Shown: positions 20,981-31,343, numbered from the stretch's first letter. The stretch is DNA of 64,000 bases from Vogesella oryzae (GCF_902829295.1 NZ_CADEPL010000014.1:1-64000), one strand, 5' to 3'. Translations and numbers: made by a program. Notes: generated from the sequence alone by a model not told the origin.

Positions 20981-23900
20981 TTAGCCCAGCAGATGGTTGT
21001 TCAGCTCGCGCATACCGGCAGACAGCATGGCCAGATCCAGCGACTCGAACGACTGCAGCTCGGCAAACATCTGCTGGCAGGCTTCGACATCGTCGGCACG
21101 CTGGGCAACCCAGGCGTTAACGAAGGCGCTGTCGCTGCCAGCAGCCAGCGCACGGCGCGTCAGCTCGCGGTGCTGGCGATACAGATCGTCACGCAGCGCC
21201 GAGCGCGCCAGCGATTGCCAGCGGTTGTCACGCGGCAATTGGGTGATGGCGCTGCGCAGCCAGTCCAGTTGCAAGCTGCGGCCCAGCTGCAGGTAGTTGG
21301 CCGCAATCACGTCCAGCGGCAATTCGCTGTCGCCGGCGATCTCGATGATGTCCATTAGCGGTACCGCCAGTTCGAGGCGGGCCAGCACACTGGCCAGCTC
21401 GGCCGGAACGTTCGGCTGGTTCAGGCGCTGCTCCAGACGCGCTACCTGCGGGTAGTCAGCGGCACTGATCAGCTGCGGCAGCTGCTGCAGCAGACCCTGC
21501 ACCTTGGCACCGTACTGGGCAACAGCCTCGCTCACGGAACCGATCGGACGACGGTTACGCAGTACCCAACGCACGGCGCGCTCGATCAGGGTGCGTACCA
21601 TCACCATCATTTCTACCTGCAGATCGGCAGACACCTGGTTGTCCAGCTGCTCGATCTGGCCCCACAGGCGCTCGGCATCGAATACGCGGCTGGCGACCCA
21701 GAACGCGCGGGTGATGTCGGCGGCGGAGAACGAGGACTCTTCCTGCAGGCGGAACACGAAGGTCACGCCCATGCGGTTGATGATCTGGTTCGCCAGCTGG
21801 TTGGAGATGATCTCGCGCTTCAGGTGGTGACGCTGCATCTGCTCGCCGAAACGCTGCTGCAGCGGTTTCGGGAAGTAGTTGACCAGTACCGGCAGGAAGT
21901 CGGGATCATCCGGCACGTCGGTTGCCAGGATGGCCTGATCCAGCGAAATCTTGCCGTAGGCCAGCAGTACCGCCACTTCCGGCGAAGTCAGACCCTGGCG
22001 CGCCAGACGGCGCTCGTTGATCTGGGTATCAGACGGCAGGTACTCGATCTCGCGGTTCAGCTCGCCGGTTTTTTCCATGTGGCTGATCATGCGGGAATGC
22101 GCGCTCAGCATGGAGGCAGCATGGCTGCGGTTGATCGCCAGCACCTGGGTTTGCAGGTAGTTGTTGCGCAGTACCAGCTCGCCCACTTCTTCGGTCATCT
22201 CCGCCAGCAGGTCATTACGCTGCTTCAGCGTCATGTCACCCGCCTGCATCACCGCACCCACCAGAATCTTGATGTTCACTTCGTGGTCGGAGCAGTCGAC
22301 ACCGGCGGAGTTATCGATGGCATCGGTGCAGATGCGGCCGCCAGCCAGTGCAAACTCGACTCGACCCAGCTGGGTGCAAGTCAGGTTGCCGCCTTCGGCA
22401 ACCACACGCGCCTGCAGCTCGTTGCCATTGACCCGTACCGGGTCGTTGGCACGGTCGCGGGCATCGGCATGGCTCTGGGTAGATGCCTTGATATAGGTAC
22501 CGATACCGCCGTTGTACAGCAGATCAACCTTGGCCTTCAGCAGCTCGTGGATCAGCTCGTTCGGCGCCATGCTGTCCTTGTCGGTTTCCAGCCAGGCCTT
22601 CACTTCCGGCGACAGCGGGATGGACTTGGCGGAGCGTTCGAAAATGCCACCACCCTGCGAAATCAGTTCGCGGTTGTAGTCAGTCCAGCTGGAACGCGGC
22701 AGATTGAACAGGCGTGCGCGCTCGGCGAAGCTGACGGCAGCATTCGGGTTCGGATCCAGGAAGATGTGCAGGTGGTTGAATGCGGCCTTCAGGCAGATGT
22801 GTTCGGACAGCAGCATGCCGTTACCGAATACGTCACCTGCCATATCACCGATACCCACCACGCTGAAGTCCTGCTCCTGGGTGTTGACGCCCAGATGGCG
22901 GAAGTGGCGCTTCACCGATTCCCAGGCACCGCGGGCAGTAATGCCCATGCCTTTGTGGTCGTAACCGGCAGAACCGCCGGAGGCAAACGCATCACCCAGC
23001 CAGAAGTTGTAGGCTTCGGAAATACTGTTGGCGATATCGGAGAAGGTCGCGGTGCCCTTGTCGGCAGCCACCACCAGATACGGATCATCCGGGTCCAGAC
23101 GGCGGACATCCAGCGGCGGAACCACCTGGCCATTCACCAGGTTATCGGTTACATCCAGCAGTGCGGAGATAAAGGTCTTGTAGCTGGCGATACCTTCGGC
23201 CATGAAGGCTTCGCGGTCGCTCGGTGCCGGCAGTTGCTTGCCGACGAAGCCACCCTTGGAACCCATCGGCACGATCACCGAGTTCTTCACCATCTGCGCC
23301 TTCACCAGACCCAGTACCTCGGTACGGAAGTCTTCCATACGGTCGGACCAGCGCAGACCACCACGCGCCACCTTGGAACCGCGCAGATGCACGCCTTCCA
23401 CGCGCGGGCTGTATACCCAGATTTCGAACATCGGGCGCGGCTGCGGCAGGAAGGAAATCTGGTTGGAATCCAGCTTGAAGGAAGCGTAGGACTTGAACTC
23501 GCCGTCCGGGCCCTTCTGCCAGAAGTTGGTACGACGAGTCGCCAGGATCACCTGCAGGAAGCCGTTCAGGATACGGTCTTCATCCAGGTTGGCCACCTTG
23601 TCCAGCTGTTCCTTCAGGGTGTCCTGCAGTTTGGCGGCGGCGGCATCGTCAAATGCGGACGGATGCAGACGGGCAACGAACAGTTTCACCAGATTGCGGG
23701 TGATATCCGGGTAATGGGCCACGCAGTTTTCGATATAGGCCTGGCTGAAGGTCAGACCGCCCTGACGCAGATACTTGGCCAGCGCACGCACCAGGGTGAT
23801 TTCACGCCAGTCAAGACCGGCCACCACGGCCAGACGGTTGAAGCCGTCGTTTTCGCAATCCTTGGCAAACACACGGGCCAGCAGCGCCTGGAAATTCTTC

Positions 23901-25783
23901 TGCACTGCCTCATCCTGCATCGCCTCGGCATGGGCACCCAGCTCCAGACCGAAGTCGCTGATCCAGATGGTTTCGCCGTTACGCTCCACCAGGTACGGAT
24001 GTTCGTCACGCACCTGTACACCCATGTTTTCCAGGATCGGCAGGCTGGCGGACAGACCCAGCGGCTGGCCGGAGCGGAACAGTTTCAGGTTGTAGCCGTG
24101 GCCACGATTGAACGAGCGATACAGTTTCATCGCCAGACCGTGCTGCTCGGCGGTCTCTTCGATCAGCTGGATGTCCAGCACCGCGTTACGGGCGGCGAAC
24201 TCTTCGCGGTACGCCACCGGGAACGCGCCACGGTAACGGTTGTACAGCAGGTTGCCTTTTTCTTCGCCGTGGGCTTCGATCAGCTGCTGGTGCAGTTCTT
24301 CTTCCCAGCCGCGTACCACGCGGGCGATATCGGCTTCCAGCTCGTCTTCACGGAACTGCGGCAGGTGGCCGCCCTGGGTGCGGATGATGTAGTGCACACG
24401 CGCCAGGGTGCTGTCGCTGATCTGCACGCTGAATTCGGCGGAGGCGCCATTGAAGGCAGCCATCAGCACTTTTTCGATCTTCAGGCGGATTTCGGTATTG
24501 AAGCTGTCGCGCGGCACGAATACCAGGCAGCTGACATAGCGATGGTAGCGGTCGGCACGGGTAAACAGGCGCACACGCGGACGCTCCTGCAGGCTGACGA
24601 TGCCTTCGGCAATCGGCGTCAGCACGTCGGCCGGAATTTCAAACAGCTCGTCGCGCGGGTAGCTTTCCAGCACGAAGCCGAGGGTCTTGGCCTTGTAGCT
24701 GTTGTCCACGTAGTCGCAAGCGGCAACAACGTGGGCCACTTTCTGGCGCAGGATCGGGATGTCTTTCGGGGAATGCTGGTAAGCGCTGGCAGTGTACAGG
24801 CCCAGGAAGCGGCGCTCACCGATGACCTCGCCCTTGCTGTTGAAACGCTTGATGCCGACAAAGTCCATATAGGCCGGACGGTGCAGCACCGAGCGCGACT
24901 GCGATTTATTCAGGATCAGCAGGTGCGGCTGGTGCGCCAGTTCGCGCAACTCTTGCGGCAGCGCCTCGAAGCTCTCCGAATACTCCTTGTTGCCCTGGTT
25001 TTTCAGGAAGCCCAGACCGGAATCCTTCACGATCTTCAGGCTGTCCTTGCCGTCGCGCTTCACCAGGTCGTAGTCGCAGTAACCCATGAAAATGAAATGG
25101 TTGGCCGCCATCCAGTCGAGGAATGCAATCGACTCCTTCACTTCCTCGGCACGCTTGCCGTCAATCTTGGCCACCTCGGCACGCACTGCGGCCAACGTTG
25201 CGCGCATTTGCGGCTCGTCATCCACCACCTGGCGCAGGTTAGCCAGCACATTGTCCAGATCTTCCTGCAGGGCCTTCAGTTTCGCCGGGTCGCTGACGCG
25301 GTCCACCTGAACGTGAATGAAGGATTCCAGCGGCAGGCTGCGGTCTTCGGTACGTTTCAGCTCGACAATCTCGCCCTTGGTATCGCGGCCGATAGACAGT
25401 ACCGGATGCACCAGCAAATGCAGATTCAGGTTGTGACGACCCAGCAGCATGGACAGCGAGTCGATCAGGAACGGCATGTCGTCGTTAACAATCTCGATCA
25501 CGCTGTGGGTGCTCTGCCAGCCGTCCCGTTCGAAATCCGGGTTGTAGATACGCGCCTTGACCTGACCGGCGGCACGCTTCTGGGCAAACTCGAAATGCGC
25601 CATGGCCGCACCAAACAGGTCCAGCGGGGAGAAACTCTTCAGGTCTTCCTGCTCGGTTTCTTCGAAGTACAGGGGAATAAAGGTGCCAAGGCGTGCAGCC
25701 TCGGTGGAGGAGAGTTTCTGTTCAGCCACTGCCAGGATGTCAGCGACCAGCCCAACGGTTTCGGTCTTTTTGGTAAGCGACAT
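20981..25783 (-). CDS. gdhB: NAD-specific glutamate dehydrogenase, large (about 180 kDa) class
   Basis: GdhB deaminates glutamate to 2-oxoglutarate with NAD, mainly in amino acid catabolism. The protein is 1600 aa, the length of the Pseudomonas GdhB / Caulobacter GdhZ class. The long N-terminal regulatory region is followed by the catalytic core with VARGGLRWSDRMEDFRTEVLGL and MVKNSVIVPMGSKGGF. The ATG at 25783 begins the conserved N-terminus (MSLTKKTETV). It is divergent from the aot operon. In Pseudomonas aeruginosa gdhB is induced by arginine through ArgR, and ArgR-like half-sites precede this gene. Confidence 0.95.
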   Translation of the reverse strand: MSLTKKTETVGLVADILAVAEQKLSSTEAARLGTFIPLYFEETEQEDLKSFSPLDLFGAAMAHFEFAQKRAAGQVKARIYNPDFERDGWQSTHSVIEIVNDDMPFLIDSLSMLLGRHNLNLHLLVHPVLSIGRDTKGEIVELKRTEDRSLPLESFIHVQVDRVSDPAKLKALQEDLDNVLANLRQVVDDEPQMRATLAAVRAEVAKIDGKRAEEVKESIAFLDWMAANHFIFMGYCDYDLVKRDGKDSLKIVKDSGLGFLKNQGNKEYSESFEALPQELRELAHQPHLLILNKSQSRSVLHRPAYMDFVGIKRFNSKGEVIGERRFLGLYTASAYQHSPKDIPILRQKVAHVVAACDYVDNSYKAKTLGFVLESYPRDELFEIPADVLTPIAEGIVSLQERPRVRLFTRADRYHRYVSCLVFVPRDSFNTEIRLKIEKVLMAAFNGASAEFSVQISDSTLARVHYIIRTQGGHLPQFREDELEADIARVVRGWEEELHQQLIEAHGEEKGNLLYNRYRGAFPVAYREEFAARNAVLDIQLIEETAEQHGLAMKLYRSFNRGHGYNLKLFRSGQPLGLSASLPILENMGVQVRDEHPYLVERNGETIWISDFGLELGAHAEAMQDEAVQKNFQALLARVFAKDCENDGFNRLAVVAGLDWREITLVRALAKYLRQGGLTFSQAYIENCVAHYPDITRNLVKLFVARLHPSAFDDAAAAKLQDTLKEQLDKVANLDEDRILNGFLQVILATRRTNFWQKGPDGEFKSYASFKLDSNQISFLPQPRPMFEIWVYSPRVEGVHLRGSKVARGGLRWSDRMEDFRTEVLGLVKAQMVKNSVIVPMGSKGGFVGKQLPAPSDREAFMAEGIASYKTFISALLDVTDNLVNGQVVPPLDVRRLDPDDPYLVVAADKGTATFSDIANSISEAYNFWLGDAFASGGSAGYDHKGMGITARGAWESVKRHFRHLGVNTQEQDFSVVGIGDMAGDVFGNGMLLSEHICLKAAFNHLHIFLDPNPNAAVSFAERARLFNLPRSSWTDYNRELISQGGGIFERSAKSIPLSPEVKAWLETDKDSMAPNELIHELLKAKVDLLYNGGIGTYIKASTQSHADARDRANDPVRVNGNELQARVVAEGGNLTCTQLGRVEFALAGGRICTDAIDNSAGVDCSDHEVNIKILVGAVMQAGDMTLKQRNDLLAEMTEEVGELVLRNNYLQTQVLAINRSHAASMLSAHSRMISHMEKTGELNREIEYLPSDTQINERRLARQGLTSPEVAVLLAYGKISLDQAILATDVPDDPDFLPVLVNYFPKPLQQRFGEQMQRHHLKREIISNQLANQIINRMGVTFVFRLQEESSFSAADITRAFWVASRVFDAERLWGQIEQLDNQVSADLQVEMMVMVRTLIERAVRWVLRNRRPIGSVSEAVAQYGAKVQGLLQQLPQLISAADYPQVARLEQRLNQPNVPAELASVLARLELAVPLMDIIEIAGDSELPLDVIAANYLQLGRSLQLDWLRSAITQLPRDNRWQSLARSALRDDLYRQHRELTRRALAAGSDSAFVNAWVAQRADDVEACQQMFAELQSFESLDLAMLSAGMRELNNHLLG

Positions 25784-26302
25784 GTTGCTTCTCGTAGTTG
25801 TTCTCGGGGACACAGGTGTTGTGTGGCGGCATTGTAAGAGCCCCCACCAGCAAGGGATTTCCGTATTGCGACACTGACGTACACATTCAATAAATGCGCC
25901 GCACAATCATGAATCCATAAATGTTTTGCATTTGACAGTGGTTGCGCTTTTTGCCTTATAGCAATGCGACGGCAAATTACAAAATACTCATGCAACGCCC
26001 ATTTGCCACACGCACAAAAAATAAACGCAAGCCATTGAATATAGACACATTTCCACAAAATAAAAAAAATCAGTAGAATGCGCGCCTTCCTGCAAACAGG
26101 GTCACAAGCCCTGGCGCTGCATTGTGCCTGCTTTCGTTGCATGCCAAGATTTCGCCGTCCCCCGCCACGAGGGGATCGCAAAATAACAACATTACAAGGG
26201 AAGGCCCGAACGGGCTGGATAAGCGGGCTGCAGGCGGCAACGCGGCAGGCACACCGGATCTCCACGCGGGATTACGAACTTCAAGAGAGAGTTAGAGATA
26301 GC
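25784..26302. promoter_or_regulatory. Divergent gdhB/aot regulatory region with ArgR-like half-sites
   Basis: This 519-base gap contains no gene. On the minus strand, TGTCGC at 25868-25873 is followed after 8 bases by AA (25858-25859), and CGTCGC at 25966-25971 is also followed after 8 bases by AA (25956-25957). These fit or nearly fit the Pseudomonas ArgR half-site TGTCGC-N8-AA. On the plus strand a TAGAAT -10 candidate lies at 26074-26079, which implies a leader of more than 200 bases before aotJ. I recognise no riboswitch in that leader. Confidence 0.6.
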
Positions 26303-27067
26303 ATGAAAAAAGCATTCATCCTGGCCAGCCTGGCCCTATCCTCCATCGCATTCAGCGCGCAAGCCGACACCGTCCGTTTCGGCATCGACGGCAACTACCC
26401 GCCGTTCGCCAAGCAAGGCGCCGATGGCAAGCTGCAGGGCTTCGACGTGGATATCGCCTATGCGCTATGCACTGCCATGAAAGCCACCTGCGAAATCGTG
26501 CCGCAGGACTGGGATGGCCTGATCCCCGCCCTGAACGCCAACAAGTTCGATGCCATCCTGTCCTCCATGTCGATCACCGACGAGCGCAAGAAGGCCGTGG
26601 ACTTCACCAACAAGTACTACAACACCCCGAGCCGCATCATCGCCAAGGCCGGCACGGCCGTTGACCAGAACGCCTTCAAGGGCAAGAAGGTCGGCGTACT
26701 GCGCGCCTCCACCCAGGAAAAATTCGCCAAGGATTTCTGGGGCAAGAATGGTGCCACCGTGGTGTCCTACGGCAAGGCTCCTGAAGGCTTCCTGGATCTG
26801 AAATCCGGCCGTATCGACGGCATGTTTGTTGACTCCGTGGTCGGCGAAACCGACTTCCTGAAGTCCGCACAGGGCAAGGGCTTCGCCTTCGTCGGTCCGG
26901 AATACAGCGAATCCAAATACTTCGGCTATGGTGCCGGCATTGCGGTGAAAAAAGGCAACAACGCACTGCGTGAACGCCTGAACCAGGCCATCGCCCAGAT
27001 CCGCAAGGACGGCAGCTACAAGAAAGTACAGGACAAGTACTTCAACTTTAACGTGTACGGCAACTAA
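26303..27067 (+). CDS. aotJ: Arginine/ornithine ABC transporter substrate-binding protein, copy 1
   Basis: A 254-aa periplasmic binding protein of the His/Lys/Arg/ornithine family. The signal peptide is MKKAFILASLALSSIAFSAQA, and the mature start TVRFGIDGNYPPFAKQGADG is typical. VDFTNKYY and the long DGSYKKVQDKYF tail are conserved. It is the first gene of an operon with the order of Pseudomonas aotJQMOP-argR, which supports arginine/ornithine as substrate. A second, closely related copy follows after a terminator-like hairpin. Confidence 0.92.
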   Translation: MKKAFILASLALSSIAFSAQADTVRFGIDGNYPPFAKQGADGKLQGFDVDIAYALCTAMKATCEIVPQDWDGLIPALNANKFDAILSSMSITDERKKAVDFTNKYYNTPSRIIAKAGTAVDQNAFKGKKVGVLRASTQEKFAKDFWGKNGATVVSYGKAPEGFLDLKSGRIDGMFVDSVVGETDFLKSAQGKGFAFVGPEYSESKYFGYGAGIAVKKGNNALRERLNQAIAQIRKDGSYKKVQDKYFNFNVYGN

Positions 27068-27081
27068 GCCGGCACGCTCGA

Positions 27082-27109
27082 CCCCGCCCGCTCCTGAGGG
27101 CGGGGTTTT
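27082..27109 (+). terminator. Hairpin between the two aotJ copies
   Basis: CCCCGCCC (27082-27089) pairs with GGGCGGGG (27098-27105), followed by TTTT. As in other binding-protein operons, it may reduce read-through or protect the upstream mRNA so that the binding protein is made in excess. Confidence 0.8.
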
Positions 27110-27144
27110 GATAATAAAAACCCCCCCTGTGACGGAAAAAATCC

Positions 27145-27909
27145 ATGAAGAACCCCTTGCTGCTGCTGGGCGCGGCCTCGCTTGCCCTGAGCGTAGCCGC
27201 CCACGCCGAAACCCTGCGTTTCGCGACCGACGCCAGCTACCCGCCGTTTTCCAAGCAAGGAGCCGATGGCAAGATGACCGGTTTCGATCCGGACATTGCC
27301 CAGGCACTGTGCCAGGCCATGAAGGCCACCTGTGAAGTGGTACCGCAGGATTTTGACGGCATCATCCCGGCATTGCAGGCACGCAAGTTCGACGCGGTGA
27401 TCGCCTCGATGAACATCACTCCGGAACGCCAGAAGGCGGTGGACTTCTCCGACAAGTACTACAACATGGCCAGCCGCCTGGTTGGCAAGAGCGGCACCCA
27501 GGTCAATGACGCCTGGTTCAAAGACAAGAAAATCGGCGTACTGCGCTCCTCTATCCAGGAAAAGTACGCGCGCGACCACTTTACCAAGCTGGGCGCCAAG
27601 CTGGTTCCTTATGGCAAGGCACCGGAATCCTTCCTCGACCTGAAAGCCGGCCGTGTCGATGCCGCCTTCGTTGACGCCGCCGTCGGTGACGTCGACTTCG
27701 TCAAGACCCCGAACGGCAAGGGCTTTGCGCTGGTAGGCCCGGACTACAACGATCCGAAATACTTCGGCATCGGCGCCGGCATCGCCGTGCGCAAGAGCGA
27801 CAAGGCACTGCTGGCCCGCCTCAACACCGCGCTGAAGCAAATCCGTGCCGACGGCAGCTACGACAAGATCCAGAAGAAGTATTTCAGCTTCGATATCTAC
27901 GGCAAGTAA
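27145..27909 (+). CDS. aotJ: Arginine/ornithine ABC transporter substrate-binding protein, copy 2
   Basis: A 254-aa paralogue of the preceding gene with the same architecture. The signal peptide ends near AAHA, followed by ETLRFATDASYPPFSKQGADG, VDFSDKYY and a C-terminal DGSYDKIQKKYFSFDIYG. A GGA-rich ribosome site precedes the ATG at 27145. The two copies differ across the ligand pocket region (for example NKYYNTPSRII versus DKYYNMASRLV), so they may have different ligand ranges. They share one set of permease and ATPase genes. Confidence 0.92.
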   Translation: MKNPLLLLGAASLALSVAAHAETLRFATDASYPPFSKQGADGKMTGFDPDIAQALCQAMKATCEVVPQDFDGIIPALQARKFDAVIASMNITPERQKAVDFSDKYYNMASRLVGKSGTQVNDAWFKDKKIGVLRSSIQEKYARDHFTKLGAKLVPYGKAPESFLDLKAGRVDAAFVDAAVGDVDFVKTPNGKGFALVGPDYNDPKYFGIGAGIAVRKSDKALLARLNTALKQIRADGSYDKIQKKYFSFDIYGK

Positions 27910-27987
27910 GCCGTCCGCGCTTGCGGCCAACCTTTTACGTTGGCCGCCGCCCCACCCGGCCGCAAGGCAGATTTACGGAGTAATGCA

Positions 27988-28677
27988 ATGTTTTTACAGG
28001 GTTACCTCCCCAGTATTCTGGAAGGCACGCTGCTGACCGTTCAGGTCGCCGTTGCCTCGCTGGCAGTATCCGTGGTGCTTGGCCTGATCGGCGCCATGTT
28101 CAAGATGGCACCGTCCAAGCCGCTGGTATGGCTGGCCGAGCTGTATTCCACCGTGGTTCGCGGCGTGCCCGATCTGGTGTGGATGCTGCTGCTGTTCTTC
28201 GGCGTGCAGATGATGATCAACGATTTCTGTACCTACATGGGCTGGCCGGCACCGGAAATCAATTCCTTCTTTGCCGGCGTGATGACCATCGGCTTCATCT
28301 TCGGCGCCTACATGACCGAAACCTTCCGCGGCGCCATCATGGCGGTGCCGAAAGGCCAGATGGAAGCCGGCCTCGCCTACGGCATGAGCCCGCTGCGCGT
28401 GTTCTGCCGCATCACCTTCCCGCAGATGGTGCGCTTTGCACTGCCCAGCTTCTCCAACAACTGGCTGGTGCTGGTGAAATCCACCGCACTGGTATCGGTC
28501 ATTGGCCTCAATGACGTGATGTACCGTGCCGACACCGCCAAATCCATCACCCAGGAGCCGTTTACCGTCTACGCCGTGGTGGGTGCCGTGTTCCTGGCCA
28601 TCACCAGCGTGTCCGACTTTGCTCTGAAGAAACTGGAAAAGCGTTACTCCAGCGGCGTACGGGAGACTGAACTGTGA
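27988..28677 (+). CDS. aotQ: Arginine/ornithine ABC transporter permease (HisQ-like)
   Basis: A 229-aa inner-membrane permease of the HisMQ family. The EAA loop reads EAGLAYGMSPLRVFCRITFPQM, which contacts the ATPase, and about five hydrophobic segments are present. The ATG at 27988 has ACGGAG upstream. Its stop overlaps the start of the next permease by four bases (28674-28677), a sign of tight coupling. Confidence 0.93.
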   Translation: MFLQGYLPSILEGTLLTVQVAVASLAVSVVLGLIGAMFKMAPSKPLVWLAELYSTVVRGVPDLVWMLLLFFGVQMMINDFCTYMGWPAPEINSFFAGVMTIGFIFGAYMTETFRGAIMAVPKGQMEAGLAYGMSPLRVFCRITFPQMVRFALPSFSNNWLVLVKSTALVSVIGLNDVMYRADTAKSITQEPFTVYAVVGAVFLAITSVSDFALKKLEKRYSSGVRETEL

Positions 28678-29405
28678 TCGACGTAAACCTGATTATCGAA
28701 AAACTGCCGGCCTTCTTCGGCGGTACCGATGGCGCCCCGATACTGTCCACCAGCGAGGGCCTGCAACTGACACTGGAACTGCTGTTCTGGTCGCTGCTGG
28801 CCGGTCTGGCGCTGTCCATTCCGCTGTCGCTGATGCGCGTGTCGCGCAACAAGGTACTGTCCACCGCCGTCTGGCTGTATACCTATGTGTTCCGCGGCAC
28901 CCCGCTGCTGGTGCAACTGTTCATCATCTACTACGGCCTGTCGCAATTCGACTGGGTACGCGATAGCTGGGCATGGCAATACCTGCGTGAGGCTTATGCC
29001 TGCGCCATCCTGGCCTTCACCCTGAACACAGCCGCCTACACCACCGAGATCATTGCCGGCCAGATCCGCAACACCAACCACGGCGAGATCGAGGCCGCCA
29101 AGGCCATGGGCATGAGCAAGTGGCTGATGATGCGCCGCATCGTGGTGCCGTCGGCGCTGCGCCGCGCGCTGCCGGCCTACAGCAACGAAGTGGTGATGAT
29201 GATGCAGTCCACCTCGGTCGCCGGTCTGGTGACCCTGGCCGACGTTACCGGCGTGGCCCGCCGCGTGTTCAGCGACACCTATATGCCGTTCGAGCCGTTC
29301 CTCACCGCCGCCGGCATCTACCTGGTGATGACCTTCGGTTTCGTGTGGCTGTTCAAGAAGGCGGAAGGCCGCTGGCTCGCCTACCTGGCTCCGCGCAAGC
29401 ACTAA
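28674..29405 (+). CDS. aotM: Arginine/ornithine ABC transporter permease (HisM-like)
   Basis: The second permease, 243 aa, pairs with AotQ to form the membrane channel. The EAA loop reads EAAKAMGMSKWLMMRRIVVPSALRRALP, and FRGTPLLVQLFIIYYG is characteristic of the HisM/ArtM group. It overlaps aotQ by four bases and is followed after ten bases by aotO. Confidence 0.93.
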   Translation: MIDVNLIIEKLPAFFGGTDGAPILSTSEGLQLTLELLFWSLLAGLALSIPLSLMRVSRNKVLSTAVWLYTYVFRGTPLLVQLFIIYYGLSQFDWVRDSWAWQYLREAYACAILAFTLNTAAYTTEIIAGQIRNTNHGEIEAAKAMGMSKWLMMRRIVVPSALRRALPAYSNEVVMMMQSTSVAGLVTLADVTGVARRVFSDTYMPFEPFLTAAGIYLVMTFGFVWLFKKAEGRWLAYLAPRKH

Positions 29406-29415
29406 GGGGGTCGCA

Positions 29416-30543
29416 ATGCAACGCATTGATCATCCGCTTGCCGGCGGCAGCCTGGGTACCAGCCGCAGCCTCAGCAGCTTCCACTTCGGCAAGGCCGGCA
29501 GTGGCCAGAAGGTATACATCCAGGCCAGCCTGCATGCCGACGAGCTGCCGGGCATGATGACGGCCTGGCACCTCAAGCAACGCCTTGCCGCGCTGGAGGC
29601 AGAAGGCCGTCTGGCCGGCGAGGTGGTGCTGGTGCCGGTGGCTAATCCGATTGGCCTCGACCAGAACCTCAACGGTGTGGCACTGGGCCGCTTCGAGCTG
29701 CATTCCGGGCAGAACTTCAACCGCCACTATCCGGCGTTTGCCGGCGAGATCTTCGCCGAGCTGCAGCACGAACTGGGTAGCGATGCCGCGGCCAACACCC
29801 GCCGCGTCCGCCAGCTGTTGCTGCAGAAAGTTGCTGCCATCCAGCCGGCCTCGGAGTTGGCCGCATTGCGCCAGCAGCTGATGCTGCTGGCCTGCGATGC
29901 CGACGTGGTGCTGGACCTGCACTGCGACTGCGCCGCCGCGCTGCACCTGTACACCGGCACGCCGCTGTGGGAACAGTGCGAGCCGCTGGCACGCTATCTG
30001 GACGCCGCCGCCACCCTGCTGGCCGAAGACTCGGGCGACAACCCGTTCGACGAAGCCTGCAGCCAGCTGTGGTGGCAATTGCGCGATCTGGCCAAGGCCG
30101 CCGGCAGTGCTGCTGCCATCGACATGGCCTGCCTGTCGGTGACCGTCGAACTGCGCGGCCAGGCCGATGTCAGCCATGACTTTGCCCGCCAGGACGCCGA
30201 CGCCATCCTCGCCTTCCTGACCTATCGCGGCGTGATCCGTGGCGATGCCCCCGCCCTGCCGGCACTGCGCTACCCGGCCACACCGCTGGCCGGGTCGGAA
30301 AACCTGCTGGCGCCGCACGCGGGCGTGGTGCACTACTACCTGGCCGCCGGCTGCCTGGTGCAGCCGGGAGACCACATCGCCGATGTGATCGACCCGATCA
30401 ACGACCGTGTCTCAGCCGTGCGCGCAAACCGCGCCGGCATGCTGTATGCCACGGAAAGCCGTCATTACCTTACCGCGGGACAGTGGGTGGCCAAAGTGGC
30501 CAGCGCTGACGCCTTCAAATCCGGAAAGTTGCTCTCAGCATGA
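29416..30543 (+). CDS. aotO: Succinylglutamate desuccinylase/aspartoacylase-family zinc hydrolase (AotO-like)
   Basis: A 375-aa M14-type zinc deacylase. The zinc ligands are visible: [12 protein letters not shown] (His and Glu) near residue 40 and VVLDLHCD (His) near residue 165. The presumed catalytic Glu lies in SVTVELRG. Family members remove acyl groups from amino acids. The substrate here is unknown, but the gene sits inside the arginine/ornithine transport operon exactly as aotO does in Pseudomonas, suggesting uptake of acylated amino acids or peptides. It overlaps aotP by four bases. Confidence 0.85.
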   Translation: MQRIDHPLAGGSLGTSRSLSSFHFGKAGSGQKVYIQASLHADELPGMMTAWHLKQRLAALEAEGRLAGEVVLVPVANPIGLDQNLNGVALGRFELHSGQNFNRHYPAFAGEIFAELQHELGSDAAANTRRVRQLLLQKVAAIQPASELAALRQQLMLLACDADVVLDLHCDCAAALHLYTGTPLWEQCEPLARYLDAAATLLAEDSGDNPFDEACSQLWWQLRDLAKAAGSAAAIDMACLSVTVELRGQADVSHDFARQDADAILAFLTYRGVIRGDAPALPALRYPATPLAGSENLLAPHAGVVHYYLAAGCLVQPGDHIADVIDPINDRVSAVRANRAGMLYATESRHYLTAGQWVAKVASADAFKSGKLLSA

Positions 30544-31343
30544 ACCAGAACCAGAACTCAACCGCCAACGGCGGCAACATCAAGCTGCAAGTCAGCGATC
30601 TGCACAAAAGCTACGGCAGCCACGAAGTCCTCAAGGGGGTATCGCTGACCGCCCACGCCGGCGACGTGATCAGCATCATCGGCTCTTCCGGCTCCGGCAA
30701 GAGTACCTTCCTGCGCTGCATCAACATGCTGGAACAACCCAATAGCGGCACCATCGCCGTTACCGGCGAGCCGCTGGGCCTGATCACCGACAAGCGCAAC
30801 GGCGCGCTGAAGGCAGCAGACCCGAAACAGCTGGCACGCATCCGCACCAAGCTGGCCATGGTGTTCCAGCACTTCAACCTGTGGGCGCACATGACCGTGC
30901 TGGAAAACATCATCGAGGCACCGGTACACGTACTGGGCATATCGAAGGATGAAGCCATCGCCCGTGCGCGCAAGTACCTGGAAAAGGTTGGCCTCAAAGG
31001 CGTGGAAGACAAGTACCCGTCGCACATGTCCGGCGGCCAGCAGCAGCGTGTCGCCATCGCCCGCGCGCTGGCGATGGAACCGGAAGTGATGCTGTTCGAC
31101 GAACCGACCTCGGCACTGGACCCGGAGCTGGTGGGCGAAGTGCTGCGCGTGATGCAGGACCTGGCCAAGGAAGGCCGCACCATGGTGGTGGTGACCCACG
31201 AAATGGGCTTTGCCCGCGAGGTATCCAACCACGTGATCTTCCTGCATCAGGGCCGTATCGAGGAACAGGGCAATCCGAAGGAGGTGCTGGTCGCACCGAA
31301 GAGCGAGCGCCTGCAGCAATTCTTGTCCGGCAGCCTGAAATAA
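30540..31343 (+). CDS. aotP: Arginine/ornithine ABC transporter ATP-binding protein
   Basis: A 267-aa HisP/AotP-type ATPase. Walker A is GSSGSGKST, the signature is MSGGQQQR, and Walker B is [12 protein letters not shown] with a conserved His in VVVTHEMGF. The N-terminal Asn/Gln-rich stretch of about 12 residues is non-conserved. It ends the transport operon and is followed by a hairpin and then argR. Confidence 0.95.
   Translation: MNQNQNSTANGGNIKLQVSDLHKSYGSHEVLKGVSLTAHAGDVISIIGSSGSGKSTFLRCINMLEQPNSGTIAVTGEPLGLITDKRNGALKAADPKQLARIRTKLAMVFQHFNLWAHMTVLENIIEAPVHVLGISKDEAIARARKYLEKVGLKGVEDKYPSHMSGGQQQRVAIARALAMEPEVMLFDEPTSALDPELVGEVLRVMQDLAKEGRTMVVVTHEMGFAREVSNHVIFLHQGRIEEQGNPKEVLVAPKSERLQQFLSGSLK

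Noticed and set aside
21824-25837. Open frame of about 1337 codons antisense to gdhB
   Set aside because: It is a mirror frame of a strongly conserved gene, with abnormal His/Gln content and no recognisable motif.
26086-26302. Riboswitch in the long aotJ leader
   Set aside because: The leader is over 200 bases and can form hairpins, but I could not match it to the lysine or any other known riboswitch core.
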